Source of the DNA: an uncultured Lachnospiraceae bacterium
GTDB taxonomy: Bacteria; Bacillota; Clostridia; Lachnospirales; Lachnospiraceae
Length of the DNA stretch: 64,000 nt
Direction of reading: 5' to 3'
Assembly: GCA_946558465.1 (NCBI GenBank)
Contig: CAMNTM010000012.1
Coordinates: 1 to 64,000 of the forward strand
Position numbers and translations under genes: made by a program. A model generated the notes under the pieces. That model ran no database searches, had not been told where the DNA came from, and worked only from the letters and a program-made list of their open reading frames with translations. The first letter of the stretch is position 1. The number at the start of each line of letters is the position of its first letter. This document shows, in pieces, positions 35,078 through 43,449 of this stretch.

Positions 35078-35929
35078 ATGGAATTACTTAAAATAAAAAA
35101 CCTGTCAGTGTCATTTAAGGTGGCCTGCGGGCGTGTACATGCGGTAAATGATTTATCATTCTCTTTACAAAAGGGAAAATGTCTTGCGATAGTCGGGGAA
35201 TCAGGAAGTGGAAAGAGTGTGACGGCGCTGTCTATAATGAGGATTTTAGAGACGAACGCGTCGGTAGACGGCGGACAGATCCTTTTTGAAGGACGAAATA
35301 TTCTTGCGGTGAAAGAAAAGGAAATGCAGAGTATTAGGGGGAAACAGATATCCATGATCTTCCAGGATCCGATGACGGCACTGAATCCATCCTATACGGT
35401 GTATAGACAGATTGCAGAATTATATAAACTGCACAGGAAGGCTGCAGAAAATGTAAAGCAGGAGATTACGGAGCTTCTTGGAAGGCTACATATTCCCAAT
35501 CCGGAGCTTATTTTAAAGAAATATCCTTTTGAGCTTTCAGGGGGGATGTGTCAGAGGATTGTAATTGCGATGGCATTTGCGCTGAAGCCGGATATCATTA
35601 TTGCGGATGAGCCGACTACTGCACTTGATGTAAGTACGCAGGCAGAAATTTTGAAGCTGCTAAAGGAACTGTCGGAAGATACGGGAAGTGCAGTGCTTCT
35701 TATCACGCACGATATGGGAGTTGTGGCAGAGATGGCAGACGAGGTTATGGTGATGTACAATGGGAGGCGGGTAGAAAAAAAAGAAGCAGAGGAATTTTTT
35801 CGGAATCCGGAGCATCCATATACAAAAGGATTATTAAGAGCAAGGCCGGAGAATTTCAACGGTAGATTTATAACCATGTCGGACGAAAGGGGGGAAATAA
35901 AAAGTGGAGGAACAAAGTACACTTCTTAA
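35078..35929 (+). CDS. ABC transporter ATPase, OppD/DppD type (short C-terminus)
   Basis: 283 residues. Walker A GESGSGKS (about 41-48), signature LSGGMCQRI, Walker B IIIADEPTTALD and the H-loop THDMGVVAEMADEV are all present. The protein ends soon after EHPYTKGLLRARP, so it lacks most of the Cys-rich C-terminal oligopeptide-ABC extension that usually takes this family to about 320-330 residues. It overlaps the next ATPase gene by 26 nt. An active NTPase half is expected. Confidence 0.9.
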   Translation: MELLKIKNLSVSFKVACGRVHAVNDLSFSLQKGKCLAIVGESGSGKSVTALSIMRILETNASVDGGQILFEGRNILAVKEKEMQSIRGKQISMIFQDPMTALNPSYTVYRQIAELYKLHRKAAENVKQEITELLGRLHIPNPELILKKYPFELSGGMCQRIVIAMAFALKPDIIIADEPTTALDVSTQAEILKLLKELSEDTGSAVLLITHDMGVVAEMADEVMVMYNGRRVEKKEAEEFFRNPEHPYTKGLLRARPENFNGRFITMSDERGEIKSGGTKYTS

Positions 35930-36893
35930 AGTTTCCGGTCTTAAGAAATATTTTCCGGTTAAGGGGACTCAGATTATCGGAGGAAAGCGTATGCTGAAGG
36001 CAGTAGACGATGTAAGCTTTTCAGTGGAAAAAGGAAGTATCATGGGTGTGATCGGGGAGTCGGGCTGTGGGAAATCTACAATGGGCCGTACAATTTTGAA
36101 GCTGACAGAACCATCGGGAGGAAGTGTAAGGTATAAAGATAAGATTTTGTTTGATGTAGAGGGCAGACAGGAAATAGGGAAAAAGGAACTTTTGAAGACG
36201 CGAAAAGAGATTCAGATGATATTTCAGGATTCCTATTCGGCGCTTGATCCCCGGCAGAATATACTTAAGGTACTTTCAGAAGGAGTTGTAAAACATAAAG
36301 TAACAGACAAAGGCAGTGTAAAAGATTACTGTGCTCATATTCTTAGTCTCTGCGGACTGGAGGAATCGGCGCTGTACCGTTTCCCTCATGAGTTTTCCGG
36401 AGGACAGCGGCAGAGAATCGGAATAGCGAGAGCGCTGGCAGTAGGACCGGAATTTATTGTGTGCGACGAACCTACAGTAGCGCTTGATGTGTCGGTACAG
36501 TCACAGATTTTAAATCTTATGCTGGATTTAAAGGAGAATATGTCTCTGACGTACCTGTTCATATCCCATAATATCGGAGTCGTAAAGCATTTTTGTGACA
36601 AGATTGCGGTCATGTACCTGGGAAGATTTGTGGAGACAGGAAATGCATATGAGCTGTGCAGGGAGCCTCTGCATCCTTATACGCAGGCTCTTTTATCGGC
36701 AGTTCCGATCACGAATCCGTGGGAGAAGAAGAAGCGGATATATCTGGAGGGAAGTATTCCGGAAGGCTCAGATATTCCGAAGGGCTGCCGTTTTCATACG
36801 AGATGCCGGCATGCGCAGGAAAGATGCAGGATTGAAGAGCCGGGCCTGTCGGAGGCAGCTCCGGGCCGTTTTGCCGCGTGTCACTTGTATTAA
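35904..36893 (+). CDS. ABC transporter ATPase, OppF/DppF type
   Basis: 329 residues starting at GTG 35904, 8 nt after AAGGGGGGA. Walker A is GESGCGKSTMGR (about 53-64), the signature FSGGQRQRIGIARAL, Walker B IVCDEPTVALDVS. Unlike its partner it keeps the full C-terminal extension with PKGCRFHTRCRHAQERCR and the final AACHL; those cysteines bind a [4Fe-4S] cluster in some relatives. It energises the importer together with the OppD-type subunit. Confidence 0.92.
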   Translation: MEEQSTLLKVSGLKKYFPVKGTQIIGGKRMLKAVDDVSFSVEKGSIMGVIGESGCGKSTMGRTILKLTEPSGGSVRYKDKILFDVEGRQEIGKKELLKTRKEIQMIFQDSYSALDPRQNILKVLSEGVVKHKVTDKGSVKDYCAHILSLCGLEESALYRFPHEFSGGQRQRIGIARALAVGPEFIVCDEPTVALDVSVQSQILNLMLDLKENMSLTYLFISHNIGVVKHFCDKIAVMYLGRFVETGNAYELCREPLHPYTQALLSAVPITNPWEKKKRIYLEGSIPEGSDIPKGCRFHTRCRHAQERCRIEEPGLSEAAPGRFAACHLY

Positions 36894-36945
36894 GAAGATA
36901 TTGGCAGCTTAAAGTAATGAATAGAGATAGAAGAGAGGAAAAAAT

Positions 36946-37782
36946 ATGGAAGATATAAGAGTAAAACGTTTGGTAAAAGCGCTTGGATTAGAGCGTCATA
37001 TTGTAGGAATTGAGTTTCTTGCGTACAGACAGGAATTTGAGGAAAGTAAGGCCGAAGCACTTAAGGAGAAAAGAACCTTCTGCGGATTTGTGAATAAAGC
37101 AAGCAGAGGAGAGTCTTTAAAGGTGACAGGAGAGAATTTCAGCTGTCTTGGAGGAGCACAGTCCATTGGCGTGCTCGTAGAACCGGAGACAACAAAATCC
37201 GGCAGACTCTATGAGCACTGCGGCTTATATTCAAGTCATGCTGTGGCGAGATCTGTCAATGAAGGCATGCAGCATATCAAGCACAAGGTTTATGGAGTGA
37301 AGGCTTCGCCACTTGAGGAGACGGAAGACGCAGACGTGGTTATCATATTAGGAAATGCAAAACAGATGATGCGTATTATCCAGGGCTACTCCTACGAATA
37401 TGGAGTTGCACGTCATCTGACAACGGTCGGAAATCAGGCGATGTGTTCCGATCTCTGTGCAAAACCGTTTATGAATAATGATATTAATTTTTCGCTTATG
37501 TGCTGCGGTGCAAGAGCCAGTACACAGTGTACGGACGGAGAGATGGGTGTCGGTATGCCGATTCAGATATTCAGACGGGTGGTCGACGGTGTGCTTGCGA
37601 CACTTAATCTGACCGAGACAAATAATGTAAAGAAGGAAATTCTTGAGCGGCTTGACAGTCCTGATGAGCTGGGCTTTGAGATTACCATGAACACAAGCTA
37701 TGGAAAAAATGCAGGTGAGTACCGTGAAAAGGCGCTTAAAATGGAGAAAGAGGAAGCAATAGGCAAATTGAACGAAAAATAG
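36946..37782 (+). CDS. DUF169 family protein
   Basis: 278 residues matching the DUF169 family (COG2043). It has several conserved cysteines: TFCGFVNKA, ENFSCLGGAQSIGV, EHCGLY, AMCSDLCAKPF and NFSLMCCGARAST. Genes of this family occur in anaerobes and archaea, often beside redox or metal genes; a biochemical role is not established to my knowledge. The Cys content suggests metal or Fe-S binding (inference). It sits between the peptide/nickel-type transporter and the [FeFe]-hydrogenase and has its own good ribosome site (GAGAGGAAAAAAT). Confidence 0.75.
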   Translation: MEDIRVKRLVKALGLERHIVGIEFLAYRQEFEESKAEALKEKRTFCGFVNKASRGESLKVTGENFSCLGGAQSIGVLVEPETTKSGRLYEHCGLYSSHAVARSVNEGMQHIKHKVYGVKASPLEETEDADVVIILGNAKQMMRIIQGYSYEYGVARHLTTVGNQAMCSDLCAKPFMNNDINFSLMCCGARASTQCTDGEMGVGMPIQIFRRVVDGVLATLNLTETNNVKKEILERLDSPDELGFEITMNTSYGKNAGEYREKALKMEKEEAIGKLNEK

Positions 37783-37807
37783 AACACGATTTTGTCCGCC
37801 AAGTATC

Positions 37808-37836
37808 TTGTAAAGCCAAAAAGAATCGAGTAAAAT
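37808..37836 (+). promoter_or_regulatory. Promoter candidate for the hydrogenase gene
   Basis: TTGTAA (37808-37813), a 17-bp spacer and TAAAAT (37831-37836), about 33 nt before the start codon. Confidence 0.5.
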
Positions 37837-37869
37837 AAACGAGAATAAAATAACAGGAGGATATGTGTT

Positions 37870-39378
37870 ATGATACGAGGACTTGACACTACAGTCAGAA
37901 AAATTCGCAGACAAGTATTTGAAGAGGTTGCAAGACTCGGCTTTAAGGGAAATGCAGAGACTTTGAATAATGATATGGAAGCGATCCCTTATAAGATGGT
38001 GAATGACGAGACAAAATATCGTGACAGCGTGTACCGTGCCCGTGCAATTGTAAGAGAGCGGCTCAGACTGGCAATGGGACTTTCGCTTCGCCCGGAGGAT
38101 AAGCCTGTGCACCTGACTGCCGGTGTGGAAGCGAGCAACATTTCAGATAAATATTACGAGCCGCCTCTTATGCAGGTAATTCCTTCTGCGTGTATGGCCT
38201 GTGAAGAAAAGGGCTACGAGGTCAGCAATATGTGTAAAGGCTGTCTTGCGCATCCCTGCATGGAGGTATGTCCGAAGGATGCTATCTCATTCGTAAACGG
38301 AAAATCCTACATTGACCAGGAGAAATGCATTAAGTGCGGTAAATGTAAATCTGCATGTCCATATGATGCAATTGCGAAAAAGGAGCGTCCGTGCCGGCAG
38401 GCGTGCGGAGTGGGAGCGATAGAGTCGGATGCGCAGGGACGTGCGAAGATTAATAATGATAAATGTGTATCCTGCGGTATGTGTATGGTAAATTGTCCGT
38501 TTGGAGCGATTTCCGATAAGTCGCAGATATTCCAGCTTGCCCGTGCCTTGACGGATGGGGACAAGATTATTGCGGAGATTGCGCCGGCATATGCAGGGCA
38601 GTTCGGAGACAACATTACACCTAGAAACTTAAAGGCAGCACTTGAGGAGCTTGGTTTCTCAGAATTTTATGAGGTTGCGCTGGGGGCAGATATCGGTGCG
38701 GTTGCAGAGGCTCATCACTATGTGGAGAAGGTGACTACAGGGGAGCTTCCATTCCTGCTTACTTCCTGCTGTCCGTCCTGGGCGATGCTGGCGAAGATCT
38801 ATTTCCCGGATCTGGTAGATCAGGTATCCCAGGAGCTGACGCCTATGGTTGCCACTGCGCGTACGATTAAAAAGGTGCATCCGGATGCAAAGGTGGTGTT
38901 CATCGGTCCTTGTGCGGCGAAGAAGCTGGAGGCGATGCGGAGAACTGTAAGAAGTGACGTGGATTTCGTTATTACCTTTGAGGAACTGCAGGCAATGTTT
39001 GACGCAAAGGATATTGACCTTACCAAATACGAAGCGGAATCTTCCTTCCATAATGCGACAGGCGCCGGACGCGGCTACGCGGTAGCGGGTGGTGTTGCCG
39101 ATGCAATCGAGAAGTGTATCAAGGAATACTATCCGGGCACGGAAGTAAATATTGAGCATGCAGAAGGGCTTGCAGAATGTAAGAAGGTATTGGCTTTAGC
39201 GAAAGCAGGTAAGATGAACGGCTGCCTGATAGAAGGAATGGGCTGTCCGGGAGGCTGCGTGGCAGGCGCCGGGACAAATATTCCGGTACCAAAGGCTCAG
39301 AAGAAGATTAAGGATTTTGTAAAGGCTTCGACCCTGCCGATTCCGCCGAAGGAATTGGAGGAGATTGAGCTGGAATAG
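37870..39378 (+). CDS. Monomeric [FeFe]-hydrogenase (group B-like)
   Basis: 502 residues. A roughly 100-residue N-terminal region is followed by Cys-rich Fe-S segments (about 105-230), among them CIKCGKCKSACPYDAI and CVSCGMCMVNCPFGAI. The H-cluster domain has TSCCPSW (about 298), IGPCAAKK (about 346) and EGMGCPGGCVAGAG (about 456). These differ from the group A forms (MPC, EVMACPGGC) and fit the less studied group B/monomeric class. Likely reaction: proton reduction or H2 oxidation with ferredoxin. The maturases HydE, HydF and HydG are not in this window. Confidence 0.9.
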   Translation: MIRGLDTTVRKIRRQVFEEVARLGFKGNAETLNNDMEAIPYKMVNDETKYRDSVYRARAIVRERLRLAMGLSLRPEDKPVHLTAGVEASNISDKYYEPPLMQVIPSACMACEEKGYEVSNMCKGCLAHPCMEVCPKDAISFVNGKSYIDQEKCIKCGKCKSACPYDAIAKKERPCRQACGVGAIESDAQGRAKINNDKCVSCGMCMVNCPFGAISDKSQIFQLARALTDGDKIIAEIAPAYAGQFGDNITPRNLKAALEELGFSEFYEVALGADIGAVAEAHHYVEKVTTGELPFLLTSCCPSWAMLAKIYFPDLVDQVSQELTPMVATARTIKKVHPDAKVVFIGPCAAKKLEAMRRTVRSDVDFVITFEELQAMFDAKDIDLTKYEAESSFHNATGAGRGYAVAGGVADAIEKCIKEYYPGTEVNIEHAEGLAECKKVLALAKAGKMNGCLIEGMGCPGGCVAGAGTNIPVPKAQKKIKDFVKASTLPIPPKELEEIELE

Positions 39379-39384
39379 ACATAA

Positions 39385-39415
39385 ACATGCCCGTCGTTGA
39401 CAAACGGCGGGCATG
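39385..39415 (+). terminator. Terminator-like hairpin after the hydrogenase gene
   Basis: ACATGCCCGTCGTT pairs with AACGGCGGGCATGT (one wobble) around a GACA loop. The T-run after it is poor (TCATTATAATT). The alaS -35 box is in its tip. Confidence 0.65.
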
Positions 39416-39425
39416 TCATTATAAT
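39397..39425 (+). promoter_or_regulatory. Consensus sigma-A promoter of alaS
   Basis: TTGACA (39397-39402), exactly 17 bp, TATAAT (39420-39425): a perfect consensus pair, 33 nt before the alaS start codon. The -35 box covers the loop of the upstream hairpin. Confidence 0.85.
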
Positions 39426-39458
39426 TAGAAATTAGTCTGAGATTAGTAGGAGGAGAAC

Positions 39459-42101
39459 ATGCAGAAATACGGAGTAAATGAATTAAGGAGAATGTTCCTG
39501 GAATTTTTTGAGAGCAAGGAACATCTGGCAATGAAGAGCTTTTCACTGGTGCCCCATAATGATAAGAGCCTGCTTCTTATCAATTCCGGTATGGCACCGT
39601 TAAAACCATACTTTACGGGACAGGAGATTCCACCGAAAAAGCGTGTTACAACCTGTCAGAAGTGTATCCGTACAGGAGATATTGAGAATGTAGGAAAGAC
39701 AGCCCGTCACGGGACCTTTTTTGAAATGCTGGGGAATTTTTCATTCGGAGATTATTTTAAGAGAGAGTCTATCCACTGGACCTGGGAATTTTTAACAGAG
39801 GTGGTAGGGCTTGATGCGGACCGGCTCTATCCGTCGGTTTATGTGGAGGATGAGGAAGCCTGGGAGATTTGGAATAAAGAGATCGGAATCGCGCCAGAGA
39901 GAATTTTCCGTTTCGGAAAGGAGGATAACTTCTGGGAGCACGGCTCCGGTCCCTGCGGCCCCTGCTCAGAAGTTTATTATGACCGCGGGGAAAAATACGG
40001 CTGCGGGAAGCCGGACTGTACGGTGGGCTGTGACTGTGACCGCTATATGGAAATCTGGAATAACGTGTTTACACAGTTTGATAATGACGGAAATAATCAT
40101 TATACGGAGCTTGAGCAGAAAAATATTGATACCGGTATGGGACTGGAGCGTCTGGCATGTATTGTGCAGGATGTGGATTCCATGTTTGACGTGGACACTC
40201 TTCTTGCACTTCGTCAGCATGTATGCAGACTGGCGCAGACAGAGTATGGAAAGGAATATGACACGGATGTGTCAATACGTGTGATTACGGATCATATCCG
40301 TTCGGTTACATTCATGATCTCGGATGGTATTATGCCATCCAACAGCGGACGGGGCTATGTGCTTCGAAGACTTTTAAGACGTTCATGCCGTCACGGGAGA
40401 CTTCTCGGTATCGAAGGAGAATTTTTGACAGAGCTTGCGAAAACCGTTATTGAGGGCTCTAAGGATGGTTATCCGGAGCTGGAGGAGAAAAAGGAATTTA
40501 TCTTTAAGGTTATTGCGAAGGAAGAGGAGCAGTTCAATAAGACGATTGATCAGGGACTTTCGATTCTTGCCGGTATGGAAGCAGAGATGGAGAAAAACAA
40601 AGAAAAGGTGCTGTCCGGAAAGGATGCTTTCAAATTATATGATACGTATGGATTCCCGGTAGATCTGACAAGGGAAATCCTGGAGGAAAAAGGACTCAGT
40701 ATTGATGAGGAGGGCTTTAAGAAAGCGGCCGAGGAGCAGAAGAAAAAGGCTCAGGGAACTTTCGGAGAGACGAATTACATGGGTGCGGATGTGACCGTGT
40801 ATGAGTCTATCGATCCGTCTGTTACGACAGAGTTTGTAGGATATGATAATCTGTCGTTTGAATCAGAGATAACCGTACTGACAACGGAGAGTGAGCTTGC
40901 AGATGCACTTTCTGACGGAGAAAGAGGAACGGTATTTGTAGAGAAGACTCCGTTTTATGCGGCCAGCGGCGGCCAGGAGGCGGATAAGGGAATTATCCGG
41001 ACAACGGATGGAGTGTTCCAGGTAGAAGACGTGGTAAAGCTTCTAGGCGGTAAGATCGGCCATGTGGGATATGTGGTAAAGGGGATGATTCAGTCCGGGA
41101 CAAGGGCAGAACTCGTGGTAGATGTCACGAACCGTGAGTTATCTGCAAGAAACCACAGTGCAACGCATCTGCTTCAGAAGGCGCTGCGGCTGGTCTTAGG
41201 CTCACACGTAGAGCAGGCAGGCTCCTCTGTGAATGCGGACAGACTTCGGTTTGATTTTACTCATTTTTCAGCGTTAAGCAGAGAAGAGATCAGAAAGGTA
41301 GAAGAGATTGTTAATGAAAATATTAGGAAGGCACTTCCGGTAAAGGCAGAAAATATGCCGATTGAGGAAGCAAGAAAGACCGGGGCAGCGGCTCTCTTCG
41401 GCGAGAAGTACGGAGATATTGTGCGTGTAGTCAGCATGGGAGAGTTTTCGAAGGAATTCTGCGGCGGTACACATGTGGAGAATACAGGGGTTATTACCGC
41501 GCTGAAGATTATATCTGAGACGGGTGTGGCGGCAGGAGTCAGGAGAATCGAAGCATTGACCTCCAAAGGCCTTCTGAAATATTACGATGCACTTGAAGAG
41601 ACACTCCTTGAGACAGCGAAGCTTGTAAAAGCAGCGCCGGATGCCCTGCCTGATAAGGTCAGACATCTGCTCGCTGAAAACAAGGCGCTTGCCGGTGAGG
41701 TTGAGAGCTTAAAAAGCAGGCTTGCCCAGGATGCTATGGGGGATGTCACAGACCAGATTCTAGAGATCGGCGGTGTGAAATTTATCGGTGCGAAGGTAGA
41801 AGGCGTGGACATGAACGGACTCCGCGAGCTGGGAGACCAGCTGAAGGAAAAGCTTGGAGAGGGTGTTGTGATGCTTGCGTCCGCTGCAGGCGGTAAAGTG
41901 AACCTGATGGCTGCAGCGACAAAGGGAGCAGTTGAAAAGGGCGCTCACGCCGGGAATCTCATTAAAGAAATTGCAGGACTGGTCGGCGGAGGCGGAGGCG
42001 GACGTCCGAATATGGCGCAGGCCGGCGGAAAAAATCCGGAAGGGATAGATGATGCCATACAGTGTGCCAAAGAGGTTTTGAAAAGCCAGGTAGAAGGCTA
42101 G
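39459..42101 (+). CDS. alaS: Alanyl-tRNA synthetase
   Basis: 880 residues. The class II catalytic core has HTFFEMLGNFSFGDYFK-type motif 2 (RHGTFFEMLGNFSFGDY, about 87-103) and the GMGLERL motif 3. The editing domain has the Zn-binding HSATHLLQKALR and CGGTHV segments (about 567 and 668). A coiled coil and the C-terminal DHHA1 domain with glycine run GLVGGGGGGRPNMAQAGG follow. Only 80 nt lie upstream and hold no T-box; the promoter is consensus, so expression is probably constitutive. Confidence 0.97.
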   Translation: MQKYGVNELRRMFLEFFESKEHLAMKSFSLVPHNDKSLLLINSGMAPLKPYFTGQEIPPKKRVTTCQKCIRTGDIENVGKTARHGTFFEMLGNFSFGDYFKRESIHWTWEFLTEVVGLDADRLYPSVYVEDEEAWEIWNKEIGIAPERIFRFGKEDNFWEHGSGPCGPCSEVYYDRGEKYGCGKPDCTVGCDCDRYMEIWNNVFTQFDNDGNNHYTELEQKNIDTGMGLERLACIVQDVDSMFDVDTLLALRQHVCRLAQTEYGKEYDTDVSIRVITDHIRSVTFMISDGIMPSNSGRGYVLRRLLRRSCRHGRLLGIEGEFLTELAKTVIEGSKDGYPELEEKKEFIFKVIAKEEEQFNKTIDQGLSILAGMEAEMEKNKEKVLSGKDAFKLYDTYGFPVDLTREILEEKGLSIDEEGFKKAAEEQKKKAQGTFGETNYMGADVTVYESIDPSVTTEFVGYDNLSFESEITVLTTESELADALSDGERGTVFVEKTPFYAASGGQEADKGIIRTTDGVFQVEDVVKLLGGKIGHVGYVVKGMIQSGTRAELVVDVTNRELSARNHSATHLLQKALRLVLGSHVEQAGSSVNADRLRFDFTHFSALSREEIRKVEEIVNENIRKALPVKAENMPIEEARKTGAAALFGEKYGDIVRVVSMGEFSKEFCGGTHVENTGVITALKIISETGVAAGVRRIEALTSKGLLKYYDALEETLLETAKLVKAAPDALPDKVRHLLAENKALAGEVESLKSRLAQDAMGDVTDQILEIGGVKFIGAKVEGVDMNGLRELGDQLKEKLGEGVVMLASAAGGKVNLMAAATKGAVEKGAHAGNLIKEIAGLVGGGGGGRPNMAQAGGKNPEGIDDAIQCAKEVLKSQVEG

Positions 42102-42203
42102 CAGCCGGCGGCAGTGAAGAGTCGGTTTTGTGTTTAACGAACTGATATTTCCTGTGAACAATGACGAAGTTTTGTCTGAGTTCGGTAAAATACAAAAAAA
42201 ATA

Positions 42204-42231
42204 TTGACGTAGGCTGAATATGTGTTATAAT
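42204..42231 (+). promoter_or_regulatory. Promoter of rpsU
   Basis: TTGACG (42204-42209), a 16-bp spacer and TATAAT (42226-42231) with TGT before it (extended -10). Predicted leader about 70 nt. Confidence 0.7.
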
Positions 42232-42309
42232 CGTATGTAGTGCAATAAATATACCCGAACAGTCGTATAGTGCACAATATAGGACTGGGGGGAGGTTAGG
42301 TGTGAGAGT

Positions 42310-42486
42310 ATGTCAAATGTAATCGTTAAAGAAAACGAGACGTTAGATAGCGCTTTACGCAGATTCAAAAGAAACTGTGCAAAGGCTGGTATCCAGCAGG
42401 AAATTCGTAAAAGAGAGCATTACGAAAAGCCGAGTGTAAGACGTAAGAAAAAGTCTGAAGCTGCTAGAAAGCGCAAGTATAACTAA
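42310..42486 (+). CDS. rpsU: 30S ribosomal protein S21
   Basis: 58 residues: [20 protein letters not shown], then the [20 protein letters not shown] segment and a very basic tail ([18 protein letters not shown]). S21 helps start-site selection on the 30S subunit and is loosely bound. The ATG has GGGGGGAGGTTAG about 13 nt upstream. Dedicated promoter before and terminator after indicate a monocistronic gene. Confidence 0.96.
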   Translation: MSNVIVKENETLDSALRRFKRNCAKAGIQQEIRKREHYEKPSVRRKKKSEAARKRKYN

Positions 42487-42500
42487 TAGGTGCAACGATT

Positions 42501-42530
42501 GGGGTGTTCCGTATAACACCCCGATTTTTA
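42501..42530 (+). terminator. Terminator of rpsU
   Basis: GGGGTGTT pairs with AACACCCC (42501-42508 with 42515-42522) followed by GATTTTTA. Confidence 0.85.
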
Positions 42531-42551
42531 TGCTGTGCCAAGCATACGGAC

Positions 42552-42574
42552 AAAACCGTCCAGAGAACGGTTTT
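42552..42574. other. Small hairpin with CCAGAGA loop
   Basis: AAAACCGT pairs with ACGGTTTT around a 7-nt CCAGAGA loop. It resembles the hairpin at 57740-57776. Confidence 0.55.
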
Positions 42575-42645
42575 AAGTTGCCATGTAACTTGAAGATACT
42601 AGTTGATGTGGGCTGCCTATAAGCGGCAGTTAAAGGAGCAGAATT

Positions 42646-43239
42646 ATGTGGTGGAATAAGGTTGTCTTTGGTTGGAGTGCATATCATGTTGTCTTATGGT
42701 TTCTGACCTACAGTATATTAGGGTGGGTTGTGGAATCCATTTATATGTCGATATGCAATAAGAAACTTACAAACAGGGGATTTACGAGGGGACCAATCTG
42801 CCCGATTTACGGGGTCGGTGCGCTGACAGTATTTTTTATACTTAAGCCGTACAGCAGCAATCCGATCTGCCTATTTTTTATGGGCATGTTTTTGGCAACA
42901 ACGCTGGAATTTTTTACGGCGCTTCTTATGCAGAAGATATTTGGTGAAATATGGTGGGATTATAACGAGAAGCCATTTAATTACAAAGGTATTTTATGTC
43001 TGGAAAGTTCGATTGCCTGGGGATTTTATACTCTGGGACTGTTTCTCTTTTTACATAAAATGGTTGTGGGCATTGTAGACAGGATTCCGCTGCTTGCCGG
43101 AAAGATAGGCGGAAGCATTATACTTGCCGCCTTTACCATAGATTTTATGACCGCACTTTACAGAGAAAAAAAGGATGATATTCCGGATAAGGTCTGGGAG
43201 TGGAAGGAAATATTGGTAAATAAAATAACCGGTGATTAA
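42646..43239 (+). CDS. CmpB-type putative ABC transporter permease (PF06541)
   Basis: 197 residues with five or so membrane helices. The N-terminal VVLWFLTYSILGWVVESIYMS, the NRGFTRGPICPIYGVGAL loop and WDYNEKPFNYKGILCLESSI are hallmarks of this Firmicute family. Annotated in databases as putative ABC transporter permease, but no ATPase or binding protein is nearby and transport has not been shown to my knowledge. It is probably monocistronic, with rpsU's terminator before and its own terminator after. Confidence 0.8.
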   Translation: MWWNKVVFGWSAYHVVLWFLTYSILGWVVESIYMSICNKKLTNRGFTRGPICPIYGVGALTVFFILKPYSSNPICLFFMGMFLATTLEFFTALLMQKIFGEIWWDYNEKPFNYKGILCLESSIAWGFYTLGLFLFLHKMVVGIVDRIPLLAGKIGGSIILAAFTIDFMTALYREKKDDIPDKVWEWKEILVNKITGD

Positions 43240-43292
43240 AAAGAGGTATTGACTGTAAAAAAACAAAGGTATATACTTAACGTGTTAAAAGC

Positions 43293-43328
43293 AAGGGCGC
43301 TGTATCATAGGATGCGGTGCCCTTTTTC
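43293..43328 (+). terminator. Terminator after the CmpB-type gene
   Basis: AAGGGCGCTGTATC pairs with GATGCGGTGCCCTT (three wobbles) around ATAG, followed by TTT. Confidence 0.8.
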
Positions 43329-43449
43329 ATGTCTTCGAGGTGTCCTGCGGCAGATTGCAAAGGATACGGCGGAATGCTTCGTTCATGTGAGAATACACTG
43401 TATTTTTACAAAGTAACATTATAACTACTGAGAAAGGAAGGAGATTTTT

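Noticed and set aside
31439-36893. Calling the transporter a nickel (NikABCDE) system because of the nearby hydrogenase
   Set aside because: The hydrogenase is the iron-only type and does not need nickel; family 5 binding proteins are too varied to name the ligand from sequence.
39379-39458. T-box leader for alaS
   Set aside because: Only 80 nt are available and they are filled by a hairpin and a consensus promoter; no T-box bulge sequence is present.
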